NCBI GenBank assembly: GCA_013339895.1
Contig: JABACO010000001.1
Coordinates: 25,019,270-25,083,269 of the forward strand
Reading direction: 5' to 3'
Length of the DNA: 64,000 nt
Source of the DNA: Ephydatia muelleri
Taxonomy: Eukaryota; Porifera; Demospongiae; Spongillida; Spongillidae
Under the pieces are notes generated by a model. The model was not told where the DNA came from and searched no databases. It was given only the letters and a program-made list of their open reading frames with translations. Of the stretch, positions 22,400 to 35,877 are shown piece by piece. A program made the position numbers and the translations under genes. How positions within the stretch are numbered: the stretch's first letter is position 1; each line of letters begins with the position of its first letter.

Positions 22400-24560
22400 A
22401 GGTCACAGCTACATCCTGGAGACATTTTGTATATTTGAATTGTTACTGAGTATAAAACTCTGAAGTAAAAAACTGCACCCAAGGCTTAATTTAAAAGTCA
22501 GCATGAGAATTAAAGAGTAAACATTGCTGTGACCTACATTCACACACTTGCAAACACACAGAAATCCACACACTTGCGAACACACCCAAACATACGCACA
22601 TACACATATGCACACATGCACATATGCACACATACACATATACACATATACATAATACACATGCCCACCCACACATATGCATAACACATGCACATGTCTA
22701 CATTCATCAATTCATCCCCACACCACAATCCGCTTACTTCATTGTGTGTCTTGTGCATAGAGGCAAACGGCTGCATAATGAATGGCCAGTTCCTCGAGGG
22801 GGCATAGTCTCTAAGAAGCTATTCTGTCATCAGTATGTCACTGTGGGTGGGCCTTTATATGCATAGCATGGGATATGTGTCCTGGGCTATGTGTTCGATC
22901 AAACTGGAAGTGACGTCTAAACATTCCTTGAGAGCACAGCAACGTGATTCCAAATAACACAACCTCGTGTACCTGTCTTTCATACACCTTTCCTCACAGG
23001 TGCACACACAAACACACACAACACACACACATATGAACTCACACACTCATGTACACAATTCCACATTTAACAGACAGTTAGCTGTACCCTAACACAGTTC
23101 GCATGTTCTCACATGCACTGACTAACACATTCAACATACCCTAGGTACATGGGAGCATCATGCCAAGCTATGGTGGACTACTGCGCGGGCATAGGCCTCA
23201 GCTGAGTGCATGGAAGGTGTGTGCAAATAAGGACACAGAGTTCATACATTACCCAACCAACCCCCAAAAATTAGCACTTCTTTATTTGTATTTTTAGATA
23301 CTCACACAATGCTGAGACAACCCCTAACCAACCACCCCCTCCCCCCCCCCCCCACTCCCTTTCTTCAGATCTGCAATAATGAAATAATGATTTCCACATT
23401 TTCCGTATATTACAAACATATCTGCACACTACAGTGAAACCTAGAGTGTAGAGGCCAAGGTGCCACTTCAGCTAGGAGTCTGAGGGACTATCAGTCCAAT
23501 ATCAATTGGGCAGTTATTGGTGGTAAGTGTGACAGTACCAAGTGCTGATAGGCAAGCTTCTGAGCAGAGTGAGTTTATGTGTACCTGACATGTGATCCCT
23601 TATTTCTATAGAAATTAAGCCGGAGACAAGTTATTTTAGTGGCTCTGCTTTTGGATGTCCAGGCCTGTCATTCGCAGGCCTTCATATCCACCTGCTTCCA
23701 CATGTATGTGCAATGGAAATGGAATTACCAGCTGTCCATAAATGATAATTGTTTTAAGACTTGGAATTGCAAATGCCATGTAACATAATCATCATTGCAG
23801 GTGATCAATCATTCTGAAGTTGAAATGGTTCATTAATTTACTCCATAAGGAATGATAATTCATGCTGACCACTTTTAATCAATAATGTATATTTTTGACT
23901 ATGCATTACTGTGCTAAATTTATGTCATCGTTTGGCAGTTGTATATTGGATGAAGACTTAACGTTTGGCAGGTTAGGTTTACAAATTAGCCAACATGTTG
24001 TCTGTATTCTTTCTGCTTCTAAGCTTTAAACCAGATGCAACAAACAAATACTTGTAAATAATATCCATATCGAATACAGAGTTAGGGAGTAAGGTTTTTT
24101 CCCCTTTAACATGCATGGCTGTTTCATCTGATGTTTTCACTTTTGCATGTTGATTGATTGCAGTCAATTCTATTCTTTCAGTGTACAAGGTGTCCTCAAC
24201 TAAGCAATATCCCTTTTAAAACTGATATCTACAAGTGTATATTTAAATGAAAAGTATGCTCAAAATTGAACAACTTGCAAAGTACAAGACACCCTTCACA
24301 TTGTGTTGTTCTTATCAGGTCTAAAGTTGCCATGTCTGGGTTCTTGTTCTCGTCAATGCTGGTCCTCTATATATTGTACATGTACTCACAAGTAAGCTCA
24401 CACCTACCCATCTTCGAGAAAGAAGAAGCCAATTATTGATGAAGGACGTGATTTATCCTTTGGGTAGGAGCTGCATACACAGGTGCCTGACAACATGTTC
24501 ACACTTAAGCTATATTTAATTTCAAATTCAGGTGTACAACATTTGAAGATGTATTACATT
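22400..24560. other. Anonymous stretch with CA tracts
   Basis: No gene recognised. Contains CA-rich tracts at 22540-22700 and 23000-23045 and a C13 run at 23341-23353. Confidence 0.5.
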
Positions 24561-24569
24561 AATTTGTCA

Positions 24570-24675
24570 TACTCTCTCTCTCTCTCTCTTACTCTCTCTC
24601 GCATACACACAACACACGCGCGCGCGCGCGCGCGCACACACACACACACACACACATACACATACACATACACAA
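24570..24675. repeat. (TC)n-(CG)n-(CA)n compound microsatellite
   Basis: A CT tract is followed by ACACACGCGCGCGCGCGCGC and a CA tract. The alternating purine-pyrimidine part at about 24604-24675 has Z-DNA-forming character. Confidence 0.9.
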
Positions 24676-24994
24676 TTCTTGGCTCAATCCAGCGGTTGAC
24701 CTTTTGTGTCTCAGTCACCTCAGCCAGGCTCAAAATGCCCAATTTCCTATTAACTCTCCACACCTGCAACCAATTTTGTGCTTTTCTGATTCCTTCTTCA
24801 GAGATGAAGACATGCATCATCAATCATATCTACAAAGGACTGTGCTTTTGATGTTGGTTATTAATTAAATATCAACAATGCGTGGTAATTGGGGCAAGAC
24901 ATCCTCTCATATCTGTGCCCTGAAAGAATGTAGTTAAGACCTCAGATGATGGCATAAGTCTTTTAAATGTCCATTGATTTATGGAGAGGTATAT

Positions 24995-26090
24995 TCATGC
25001 TTGAATGTCAATTACTTTACTTGCATGATGCCTCAGATTTTTGGCCCAATTGAACTTGTCAATCGTACGTAATGTGACTGCATACTCACAACGATGCACG
25101 GAGAGAACGCCATTTGTAGAGGTTATGCGTTTATGGATAAATTCCGACCCAGGGACGTCTGCAATATTAATATCTTGATAAAAGAAATTAAAAAGTTGTT
25201 TGGAAGTACGCCGACCATTGCTATTATGCAATCCATCGTAATACTCATGGGCCAAAACACCAACAGAAGAATTCTGGACCGCGTAGAAGTTAGCCGCACA
25301 TTCCTCAGCCGCACATTCCAGCGGTTTAATCGGTATGAAAGCTGTGCGGCCCGCATGAATTGCAAAAGATTTATTGGTTTACAAAGTTGTGGTCTACTAT
25401 TGTGTCTATGAACTCATCAGTACGAAAAACGGCCAAGTTCAATGGTCCGATTGCATCCATGCACGAAAAGTCCAAGTAGCATTCACTGATTCTAAAAGCA
25501 TGCATCATATCTTTGAACTTTCCTCAATACTCACTCAAACCCTGAGGCTTTGATCCTAGTCCATGATAGTGGTTAAGCATTCACCTACAGAACCATCGTA
25601 TGCATCAATATGTATAACCTTCAGTGTAAAATGGGCATTCATCACACTGGACTGTGAGGGGCTTTTAAAAAGATCATATATATGATGACAAATTATCATA
25701 CATCGGAAATAATTGTAACATTATTGTTACCTCAATCTCTTCTCTAACAGTACATGCTGATGTTTCAGAACTTTCGTCTTCAACTATATTTGTTTTGTGC
25801 TGCTGTGGTGCAGTGAAATAGATTATAATACTATTAATATAGTAAACTTTCAGTGTGCTAAGCTCTTCTGCTGAAACCATCTCGACTGACTCTCTGGACC
25901 CATTGAACTGAAAAGGGTTTCTTTATGGTCATACCAAATCGTTACACTGCATCAATGTACCTCGATGATGGGTATTTAAGGCCTGAAAGTGATCGAGCCA
26001 CCAAGTACCAATACCCATGAGATGGAAATCGTGATGCGTTTGGTTGAGGTAAACCGTTCTCCTTTAAGACAGCTGCAAGCTAAAATAAAT
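24995..26090 (-). other. Possible unidentified spliced gene
   Basis: Several minus-strand stretches look protein-coding and are bounded by plausible splice signals, but I cannot join them into one consistent model. They are about 26083-25962 (LAAVLKENGLPQPNASRFPS), 25912-25855 (SVEMVSAEELSTL), 25790-25733 (VEDESSETSACTVREEIE with a GAG|GTAACA donor), 25650-25590 (VIHIDAYDGSVGE), 25480-25370 (CYLDFSCMDAIGPLNLAVF) and 25340-24995 (VLAHEYYDGLHNSNGRRTSK). No domain is recognised. It may be a host gene, a decayed one, or part of an unknown element. The last piece contains the left 49-bp inverted repeat. Confidence 0.25.
25279..25327 (+). repeat. 49-bp inverted repeat, left copy
   Basis: Begins CCGCGTAGAAGTTAGCCGCA and ends CCAGCGGTTT. 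It is present as an exact inverted copy at 34205-34253, on the other side of the satellite array. Internally it holds two copies of AGCCGCACATTCC. Confidence 0.95.
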
Positions 26091-26597
26091 ACTTCTCCTT
26101 TCACCTAGGCTGCATCAATGACGATTAACCAAGTTCCCTATAGCATAAAGAGCTACAACAACCTTACCATGGCTTGACAAAAAAGTGCCAAAGCCACGTG
26201 ACAGCAATTGAGAGACCAGTAATGCAAAAAGAGGGAGGTACACAAAGGCTTGATAGGAGAGCTCGAGCCCCCCCCCCCCCCCCCCCCCCCCTAATAGACA
26301 ACATCAACACCACCATTGACAGATAAGGTGATAGAATAAATTTTTTAAGAAAACACAGTATGAAAAATTTCCAATGTGCAAGCCAAATAGTCACGATTTA
26401 TGGTTCACAACAGTGATGTAAACTGCACTGAAGTCAGTGACTGCATGCCATGAATGGTCAACACTTGAAATCAACCTTGCAAAGGGAAAAGCCAGACACT
26501 CAGGTTATACAGCAGTTGGAAGAAAATTACAAACACTAATAGAATGTGGACCTTGTGTGAGTTCAAAAGTATCAGAGTCCATGGAAATCAGCGCCCA

Positions 26598-29500
26598 TTT
26601 CAGTGATGTCGGCCATCTTGACCTCACACACTTGGCATGGCCTCTGTAGGAGGGTGCAAGAGATACAAATGTGAGGCTATACTGCAGTAAGACTCAGGAG
26701 TGCTTGTACCAACTGTTTAAGCACATAACATCCAGTTTGAAACATCAGGGCCCCTACTAGCCACCGACCACTTTGGTGATGTCGGCTATCTTGACCTCAC
26801 ACACTTGGCATGGCCTCTGTAGGAGGGTACAAGAGATACAAATGTGAGGCTATACTGCAGTAAGACTCAGGAGTGATTGTACTAACTGCTCATGTACCTA
26901 ACATCCAGTTTGAAACATCTGGGTTTCTACTAGCCTTGGTCCACTTCAGTGATGTCGGCCATCTTGACCTCACACACTTGGCATGGCCTCTGCAGGAGGG
27001 GTGCAACAGATACAAATGTGAGGCTATACTGCAGTAAGACTCAGGAGTGATTGTACTAACTGCTCATGTACCTAACATTCAGTTTGAAACATCAGGGTTT
27101 CTACTAGCCTTGGTCCACTTCAGTGATGTCAGCCATCTTGACCTCACACACTTGGCATGGCCTCTGCAGGAGGGTGCAACAGATACAAATGTGAGGCTAT
27201 ACTGCAGTAAGACTCAGGAGTGATTGTACTAACTGCTCATGTACCTAACATTCAGTTTGAAACATCAGGGTTTCTACTAGCCTTGGTCCACTTCAGTGAT
27301 GTCGGCCATCTTGACCTCACACACTTGGCATTGCCTCTGTAGGAGGGTACAAGAGATACAAACGTGAGGCTATACAGCAGTATGACTCAGGAGTGATTGT
27401 ACTAACTGCTCATGTACCTAACATCCAGTTTGAAACATCAGGGCCCCTACTAGCCACCGACCACTTTGGTGATGTCGGCTATCTTGACCTCACACACTTG
27501 GCATGGCCTCTGTAGGATGGTACAAGAGATACAAATGTGAGGCTATACTGCAGTAAGACTCAGGAGTGCTTGTACTAACTGCTCAGGTACCTAACATCCA
27601 ATTTGAAACATCAGGGTCCCTACTAGCCTTGGTCCACTTCGGTGATGTCGGCCATCGTGACCTTGCACACTTGGCATGGCCTCTGTAGGAGTGTGTAACA
27701 GATACAAATGTGAGGCTATACTGCAGTAAGACTCAGGAGTGATTGTACTAACTGCTCAGGTACCTAATATTCAGTTTGAAACATCAGATTTTCTACTAGC
27801 CTTGGTCCACTTCAGTGATGTCGGCCATCTTGACCTCACACACTTGGCATGGCCTCTGCAGGAGGGTGCAATAGATATAAATGTGAGGCTATACTGCAGT
27901 AAGACTCAGGAGTGCTTGTACCAACTGTTTAAGCACATAACATCCAGTTTGAAACATCAGGGCCCCTACTAGCCACCGACCACTTTGGTGATGTCGGTTA
28001 TCTTGACCTCACACACTTGGCATGGCCTCTGTAGGAGGGTACAAGAGATACAAATGTGAGGCTATACTGCAGTAAGACTCAGGAGTGATTGTACTAACTG
28101 CTCATGTACCTAACATCCAGTTTGAAACATCAGGGTTTCTACTAGCCTTGGTCCACTTCAGTGATGTCGGCCATCTTGACCTCACACACTTGGCATGGCC
28201 TCTGCAGGAGGGTGCAACAGATACAAATGTGAGGCTATACTGCAGTAAGACTCAGGAGTGAGTGTACTAACTGCTCATGTACCTAACATTCAGTTTGAAA
28301 CATCAGGGTTTCTACTAGCCTTGGTCCATTTTGACAGTGATGTCGGCCATCTTGACCTCACACACTTGGCATGGCCTCTGCAGGAAGGTGCAACAGATAC
28401 AAATGTGAGGCTATACTGCAGTAAGACTCAGGAGTGATTGTACTAACTGCTCATGTACCTAACATCCAGTTTGAAACATCAGAGTTTCTACTAGCCTTGG
28501 TCCACTTTGGTGATGTCGGCCATCTTGACCTCACACACTTGGCATGGCCTCTGTAGGAGGGTGCAACAGATACAAATGTGAGGCTATACTGCAGTAAGAC
28601 TCAGGAGTGCTTGCACTAACTGCGCATGTACCTAACATCCAGTTTGAAACATCAGAGTTTCTACTAGCCTTGGTCCACTTCAGTGATGTCGGCCATCTTG
28701 ACCTCACACACTTGGCATGGCCTCTGCAGGAGGGTGCAATAGATACAAATGTGAGGCTATACTGCAGTAAGACTCAGGAGTGATTGTACTAACTGCTCAT
28801 GTACCTAACACTCAGTTTGAAACATCAGGGTTTCTACTAGCCTTGGTCCACTTCAGTGATGTCGGCCATCTTGACCTCACACACTTGGCATGGCCTCTGC
28901 AGGAGGGTGCAACAGATACAAATGTGAGGCTATACTGCAGTAAGACTCAGGAGTGATTGTACTAACTGCTCATGTACCTAACATCCGGTATGAAACATCA
29001 AGGTTTCTACTAGCCTTCGTCCACTTCAGTGATGTCGGCCATCTTGACCTCACACTTGGCATGGCCTCTGCAGGAGGGTGCAACAGATACAAATGTGAGG
29101 CTATACTGCAGTAAGACTCAGGAGTGATTGTACTAACTGCTCATGTACCTAACATTCAGTTTGAAACATCAGGGTTTCTACTAGCACGGCCCACTTTGGT
29201 GATGTCGGCCATCTTGACCTCACGCACTTGGCATGGCCTCTGCAGGAAGGTGCAATAGATACACATGTGAGGCTATACTGCAGTAAGACTCAGGAGTGAT
29301 TGTACTAACTGCTCATGTACCTAACATCCAGTTTGAAACATCAGGGTCTCTACTAGCCTTGGTCCATTTCAGTGATGTCGGCCATCTTGACCTCACACAC
29401 TTGGCATGGCCTCTTCAGGAAGGTGCAATAGATACAAATGTGAGGCTATACTGCAGTAAGACTCAGGAGTGATTGTACTAACTGCTCATGTACCTAACAT

Positions 29501-32500
29501 TCAGTTTGAAACATCAGGGTTTCTACTAGCCACGGTCCACTTTGGTGATGTCGGCCATCTTGACCTCACACACTTGGCATGGCCTCTGCAGGAAGGTGCA
29601 ATAGATACAAATGTGAGGCTATACTGCAGTAAGACTCAGGAGTGATTGTACTAACTGCTCATGTACCTAACATCCAGTTTGAAACATCAGGGTTTCTACT
29701 AGCCTTCGTCCACTTCAGTGATGTCGGCCATCTTGACCTCACACTTGGCATGGCCTCTGCAGGAGGGTGCAACAGATACAAATGTGAGGCTATACTGCAG
29801 TAAGACTCAGGAGTGATTGTACTAACTGCTCATGTACCTAACATTCAGTTTGAAACATCAGGGTTTCTACTAGCCACGGCCCACTTTGGTGATGTCGGCC
29901 ATCTTGACCTCACACACTTGGCATGGCCTCTGCAGGAAGGTGCAATAGATACAAATGTGAGGCTATACTGCAGTAAGACTCAGGAGTGATTGTACTAACT
30001 GCTCATGTACCTAACATCCAGTTTGAAACATCAGGACCCCTACTAGCCACGGTCCACTTCAGTGATGTCGGCCATCTTGACCTCACACACTTGGCATGGC
30101 CTCTGCAGGAAGGTGCAACAGATACAAATGTGAGGCTATACTGCAGTAAGACTCAGGAGTGATTGTACTAACTGCTCAGGTACCTAATATTCAGTTTGAA
30201 ACATCAGGGTTTCTACTAGCCATGTTCCACTTCAGTGATGTCAGCCATCTTGACCTCACACACTTGGCATGGCCTCTGCAGGAGGGTGCAATAGATACAA
30301 ATGTGAGGCTATACTGCAGTAAGACTCAGGAGTGATTGTACTAACTGCTCATGTACCTAACATCCAGTTTGAAACATCAGAGTTTCTACTAGCCTTGGTC
30401 CACTTTGGTGATGTCGGCCATCTTGACCTCACACACTTGGCATGGCCTCTGTAGGAGGGTGCAACAGATACAAATGTGAGGCTATACTGCAGTAAGACTC
30501 AGGAGTGCTTGCACTAACTGCGCATGTACCTAACATCCAGTTTGAAACATCAGATTTTCTACTAGCCTTGGTCCACTTCAGTGATGTCGGCCATCTTGAC
30601 CTCACACACTTGGCATGGCCTCTGCAGGAGGGTGCAATAGATACAAATGTGAGGCTATACTGCAGTAAGACTCAGGAGTGATTGTACTAACTGCTCATGT
30701 ACCTAACATTCAGTTTGAAACATCAGGGTTTCTACTAGCCTTGGTCCACTTCAGTGATGTCGGCCATCTTGACCTCACACACTTGGCATGGCCTCTGCAG
30801 GAGGGTGCAACAGATACAAATGTGAGGCTATACTGCAGTAAGACTCAGGAGTGATTGTACTAACTGCTCAGGTACTTAACATTCAGTTTGAAACATCAGG
30901 GTTTCTACTAGCCTTGGTCCACTTCAGTGATGTCGGCCATCTTGACCTCACACACTTGGCATGGCCTCTGCAGGAAGGTGCAACAGATACAAATGTGAGG
31001 CTATACTGCAGTAAGACTCAGGAGTGATTTTACTAACTGCTCATGTACCTAACATCCAGTTTGAAACATCAGGGTTTCTACTAGCCACGGTCCACTTTGG
31101 TGATGTCGGCCATCTTGACCTCACACACTTGGCATGGCCTCTGCAGGAAGGTGCAATAGATACAAATGTGAGGCTATACTGCAGTAAGACTCAGGAGTGA
31201 TTGTACTAACTGCTCATGTACCTAACATCCAGTTTGAAACATCAAGGTTTCTACTAGCCTTGGTCCACTTCAGTGATGTCGGCCATCTTGACCTCACACT
31301 TGGCATGGCCTCTGCAGGAGGGTGCAACAGATACAAATGTGAGGCTATACTGCAGTAAGACTCAGGAGTGATTGTACTAACTGCTCATGTACCTAACATT
31401 CAGTTTGAAACATCAGGGTTTCTACTAGCCTTGGTCCATTTCAGTGATGTCGGCCATCTTGACCTCACACACTTGGCATGGCCTCTGCAGGAAGGTGCAA
31501 TAGATACAAATGTGAGGCTATACTGCAGTAAGACTCAGGAGTGATTTTACTAACTGCTCATGTACCTAACATTCAGTTTGAAACATCAGGGTTTCTACTA
31601 GCCACGGTCCACTTTGGTGATGTCGGCCATCTTGACCTCACACACTTGGCATGTCCTCTGCAGGAAGGTGCAATAGATACAAATGTGAGGCTATACTGCA
31701 GTAAGACTCAGGAGTGATTGTACTAACTGCTCATGTACCTAACATCCAGTTTGAAACATCAAGGTTTCTACTAGCCTTGGTCCACTTCAGTGATGTCGGC
31801 CATCTTGACCTCACACTTGGCATGGCCTCTGCAGGAGGGTGCAACAGATACAAATGTGAGGCTATACTGCAGTAAGACTCAGGAGTGATTGTACTAACTG
31901 CTCATGTACCTAACATTCAGTTTGAAACATCAGGGTTTCTACTAGCCTTGGTCCATTTCAGTGATGTCGGCCATCTTGACCTCACACACTTGGCATGGCC
32001 TCTGCAGGAAGGTGCAATAGATACAAATGTGAGGCTATACTGCAGTAAGACTCAGGAGTGATTTTACTAACTGCTCATGTACCTAACATTCAGTTTGAAA
32101 CATCAGGGTTTCTACTAGCCACGGTCCACTTTGGTGATGTCGGCCATCTTGACCTCACACACTTGGCATGTCCTCTGCAGGAAGGTGCAATAGATACAAA
32201 TGTGAGGCTATACTGCAGTAAGACTCAGGAGTGATTGTACTAACTGCTCATGTACCTAACATCCAGTTTGAAACATCAGGGTTTCTACTAGCTTTCGTCC
32301 ACTTCAGTGATGTCGGCCATCTTGACCTCACACTTGGCATGGCCTCTGCAGGAGGGTGCAACAGATACAAATGTGAGGCTATACTGCAGTAAGACTCAGG
32401 AGTGATTGTACTAACTGCTCATGTACCTAACATTCAGTTTGAAACATCAGGGTTTCTACTAGCCACGGCCCACTTTGGTGATGTCGGCCATCTTGACCTC

Positions 32501-33955
32501 ACGCACTTGGCATGGCCTCTGCAGGAAGGTGCAATAGATACAAATGTGAAACTATACTGCAGTAAGACTCAGAAGTGATTGTACTAACTGCTCATGTACC
32601 TAACATCCAGTTTGAAACATCAGGGTTTCTACTAGCCTTCGTCCACTTCAGTGATGTCGGCCATCTTGACCTCACACACTTGGCATGGCCTCTGCAGGAG
32701 GGTGCAACAGATACAAATGTGAGGCTATACTGCAGTAAGACTCAGGAGTGATTGTACTAACTGCTCATGTACCTAACATCCAGTTTGAAACATCAGGACC
32801 CCTACTAGCCACGGTCCACTTCAGTGATGTCGGCCATCTTGACCTCACACACTTGGCATGGCCTCTGCAGGAAGGTGCAACAGATACAAATGTGAGGCTA
32901 TACTGCAGTAAGACTCAGGAGTGATTGTACTAACTGCTCATGTACCTAACATTCAGTTTGAAACATCAGGGTTTCTACTAGCCACGGTCCACTTTGGTGA
33001 TGTCGGCCATCTTGATCTCACACACTTGGCATGGCCTCTGCAGGAAGGTGCAATAGATACAAATGTGAGGCTATACTGCAGTAAGACTCAGGAGTGATTG
33101 TACTAACTGCTCATGTACCTAACATCCAGTTTGAAACATCAGGGTTTCTACTAGCCTTCGTCCACTTCAGTGATGTCGGCCATCTTGACCTCACACACTT
33201 GGCATGGCCTCTGCAGGAGGGTGCAATAGATACAAATGTGAGGCTATACTGCAGTAAGACTCAGGAGTGATTGTACTAACTGCTCATGTACCTAACATTC
33301 AGTTTGAAACATCAGGGTTTCTACTAGCCACGGCCCACTTTGGTGATGTCGGCCATCTTGGCCTCACACACTTGGCATGGCCTCTGCAGGAAGGTGCAAC
33401 AGATACAAATGTGAGGCTATACTGCAGTAAGACTCAGGAGTGATTGTACTAACTGCTCATGTACCTAACATCCAGTTTGAAACATCAGGACCCCTACTAG
33501 CCACGGTCCACTTAAGTGATGTCGGCCATCTTGACCTCACACACTTGGCATGGCCTCTGCAGGAGGGTGTAACAGATACAAATGTGAGGCTATACTGCAG
33601 TAAGACTCAGGAGTGATTGTACTAACTGCTCATGTACCTAACATTCAGTTTGAAACATCAGGGTTTCTACTAGCCTTGGTCCACTTCAGTGATGTTGACC
33701 ATCTTGACCTCGCACACTTGGCATGGCCTCTGCAGGAGGATGCAACAGATACAAATGTGAGGCTATACTGCAATAAGACTCAGGAGTGATTGTACTAACT
33801 GCTCAGGTACCTAACATCCAGTTTGAAACATCAGGACCCCTACTAGCCACGGTCCACTTCAGTGATGTCAGCCATCTTGACCTCACACACACTTGGTAGG
33901 ACGACACAACAGATACAAATGTGAGGCTATACTGCAGTATGACTCAGGAGGGCTT
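26598..33955 (+). repeat. 173-bp satellite array, about 43 copies
   Basis: Monomer of 173 bp (rarely 172-175), with conserved words GTGATGTCGGCCATCTTGAC, CTTGGCATGGCCTCTGCAGG, GAGGCTATACTGCAGTAAGA and GAAACATCAGGGTTTCTACT. Divergence between copies is low. Higher-order structure is present: the variant TGATTTTACTAACTG appears at about 31024, 31543 and 32061 (three-monomer spacing), and the variant TTGCACTAACTGCGCATG appears at about 28612 and 30510 (eleven monomers apart). It is non-coding in all frames. The array ends in degenerate monomers near 33960. Confidence 0.97.
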
Positions 33956-34204
33956 ACACAAATTGCTCTATTGTATTTCATTTGGAATTTGATATTTCAG
34001 GCTGTGTTTTCTCGTCAATGCTCATCTTTACCTCGGTATTTTCACTCCAATAGGCTTTGATGAACACGCACAGTAATGAGATAGCGGTTCTGTCGATGGC
34101 TCTATGTCCCAGTTGGCTTATAGAAAACACTTGCAACGTCAGGTTGTATTTGGTGCGCGAATATTAAAACAACGCGCACGCCGCTTTAATTTTATGCGCT
34201 GTGG

Positions 34205-34253
34205 AAACCGCTGGAATGTGCGGCTGAGGAATGTGCGGCTAACTTCTACGCGG
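34205..34253 (-). repeat. 49-bp inverted repeat, right copy
   Basis: Exact reverse complement of 25279-25327, about 8.9 kb away, just beyond the right edge of the satellite array. Confidence 0.95.
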
Positions 34254-34547
34254 TGAATTCTGGCAATGTTAAGCCACAGACGCGACTTGTATTTGTCCCG
34301 TGCGGTCACCTACAGGGCTGTGACATAACGCGACCTAAATACGACCCAAATACGAGACGGCACGACCCAAAAACGAGTTGGCATGTCTCAGAAACGAAAG
34401 CGGGGCGCGTATCGAATTATGGCAGTGTTCACTTCCTATATGATTGGTGTTAGAATTTGAGTGTGTTGCCAGAGATTGATCTCTGGTGTTGCGAGGCGGG
34501 TAGCAAAAACATTTGCGCGCGACCCTCTTCTCATCAATTATTCATGT

Positions 34548-34590
<43 letters not shown>

Positions 34591-35874
34591 CTTAATTCCT
34601 GGATCCGCCACTGGGCAACAGTTTTAGGGATGTCAAGATCTTGGACAGAAGCAGAGTCCTTAACGAGAACCCCTCATTTTGCCACCATAATGATCATGTA
34701 TAAAAGCTGGAGGTTAATTCCGAGGCACGTCTCTTGCTAGACGCCACTGACGCCCAACTATTTCTCCACATGCATACATAGATTCCTCATGTACAGCTGG
34801 TGATGTCCCTCGATACCTTTTACGTGTCTTATTATCATCAGTACATATTTTTACTTCAAACTTCATCTTCTTTTCACTTACTCTTCAGTGTTACTCAGTA
34901 AATACTAAAATTAATGTAATCATTGTCGATTCGGAAAGAAACTCAACGTGACGTATGAACATACACTTAATTAAAAAGTTATTCAATAACATTTGTACCT
35001 TGACAATGATGAATGCCAGATGTCGATAAAATGGTGGCTAGGCATTGATAGTTTTGGAGGGAGTAGATGCACCCATTCATTGGATCCTTTAGGTTAAATA
35101 CAAAGGAGATGTGGTGTCACGCCACAACAGACTTAGGTACAGTGTATGTCTTGTTTAAATCTTGCAGGCAGGCTGGTGTTGGTGGTGGAAGTAGGAAGTG
35201 GTTTGGGGCATGATGAATGGCGCACACGGCCAGCAGATGTTCTAGCTCCGAACTGAGAACTACATGGAAAACCTGCAGCTTTTGATCTCACTGTCACATC
35301 ACCGCTAAATCCAATCACTCTCAATGAAGCGTGTGCATCAGCTAGATCATCAGTCCAGGGTTGGGCATGCATACCATTGGCTATTGCAACCTATGGTTGC
35401 TGGGGAGCTGAAGCCAGAGTATACATCTCTTTCGCCTTGTCTCACGCCTAGCTGCCAGCCTTTACAACACAAAATCACAGGCCACCTTTACGCTCTACAA
35501 TATAGGCTTAACCTGGTCCTTGTCCAAGCTAATCAGTGCAAGAGCATTGCTATCTTGAGCAGGCCGCCCGGCAATGGCAATGGCTCTGATCCCATATAAG
35601 GACCTAAGTCTTAGGTAGTGTAGTTCATGCTAAAATTATCATAACATTTGCTTATTGCTGCATGTAATTTTGTACATGTATTATATAAGAATAAATTTTT
35701 AAAAATGCAAAAAGAACAACAACAAAAAAACGTCATACACAACACAAAACATATCAAACTGCCCTACAATTGTTTCCTCAGGCCTTTAGACTTCTGGTTG
35801 GTCTTCATGAGTTTTGAACAATATGATGTACAAACCATATGCATCGAAGGGAGTCTGCTTGAGACAGCAACAAA
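34254..35874. other. Anonymous stretch
   Basis: No gene recognised. A C38 run lies at 34550-34587, followed by CCTGGATCCGCCACTG, whose reverse complement CAGTGGCGGATCCAGG resembles ends of small DNA transposons. No matching partner end was found. Confidence 0.5.
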
Positions 35875-35877
35875 CTG

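Noticed and set aside
26598-33955. Regularly spaced repeats that could suggest a CRISPR array
   Set aside because: The 173-bp units are contiguous full-length satellite monomers with no unique spacers, in an animal genome with introns.
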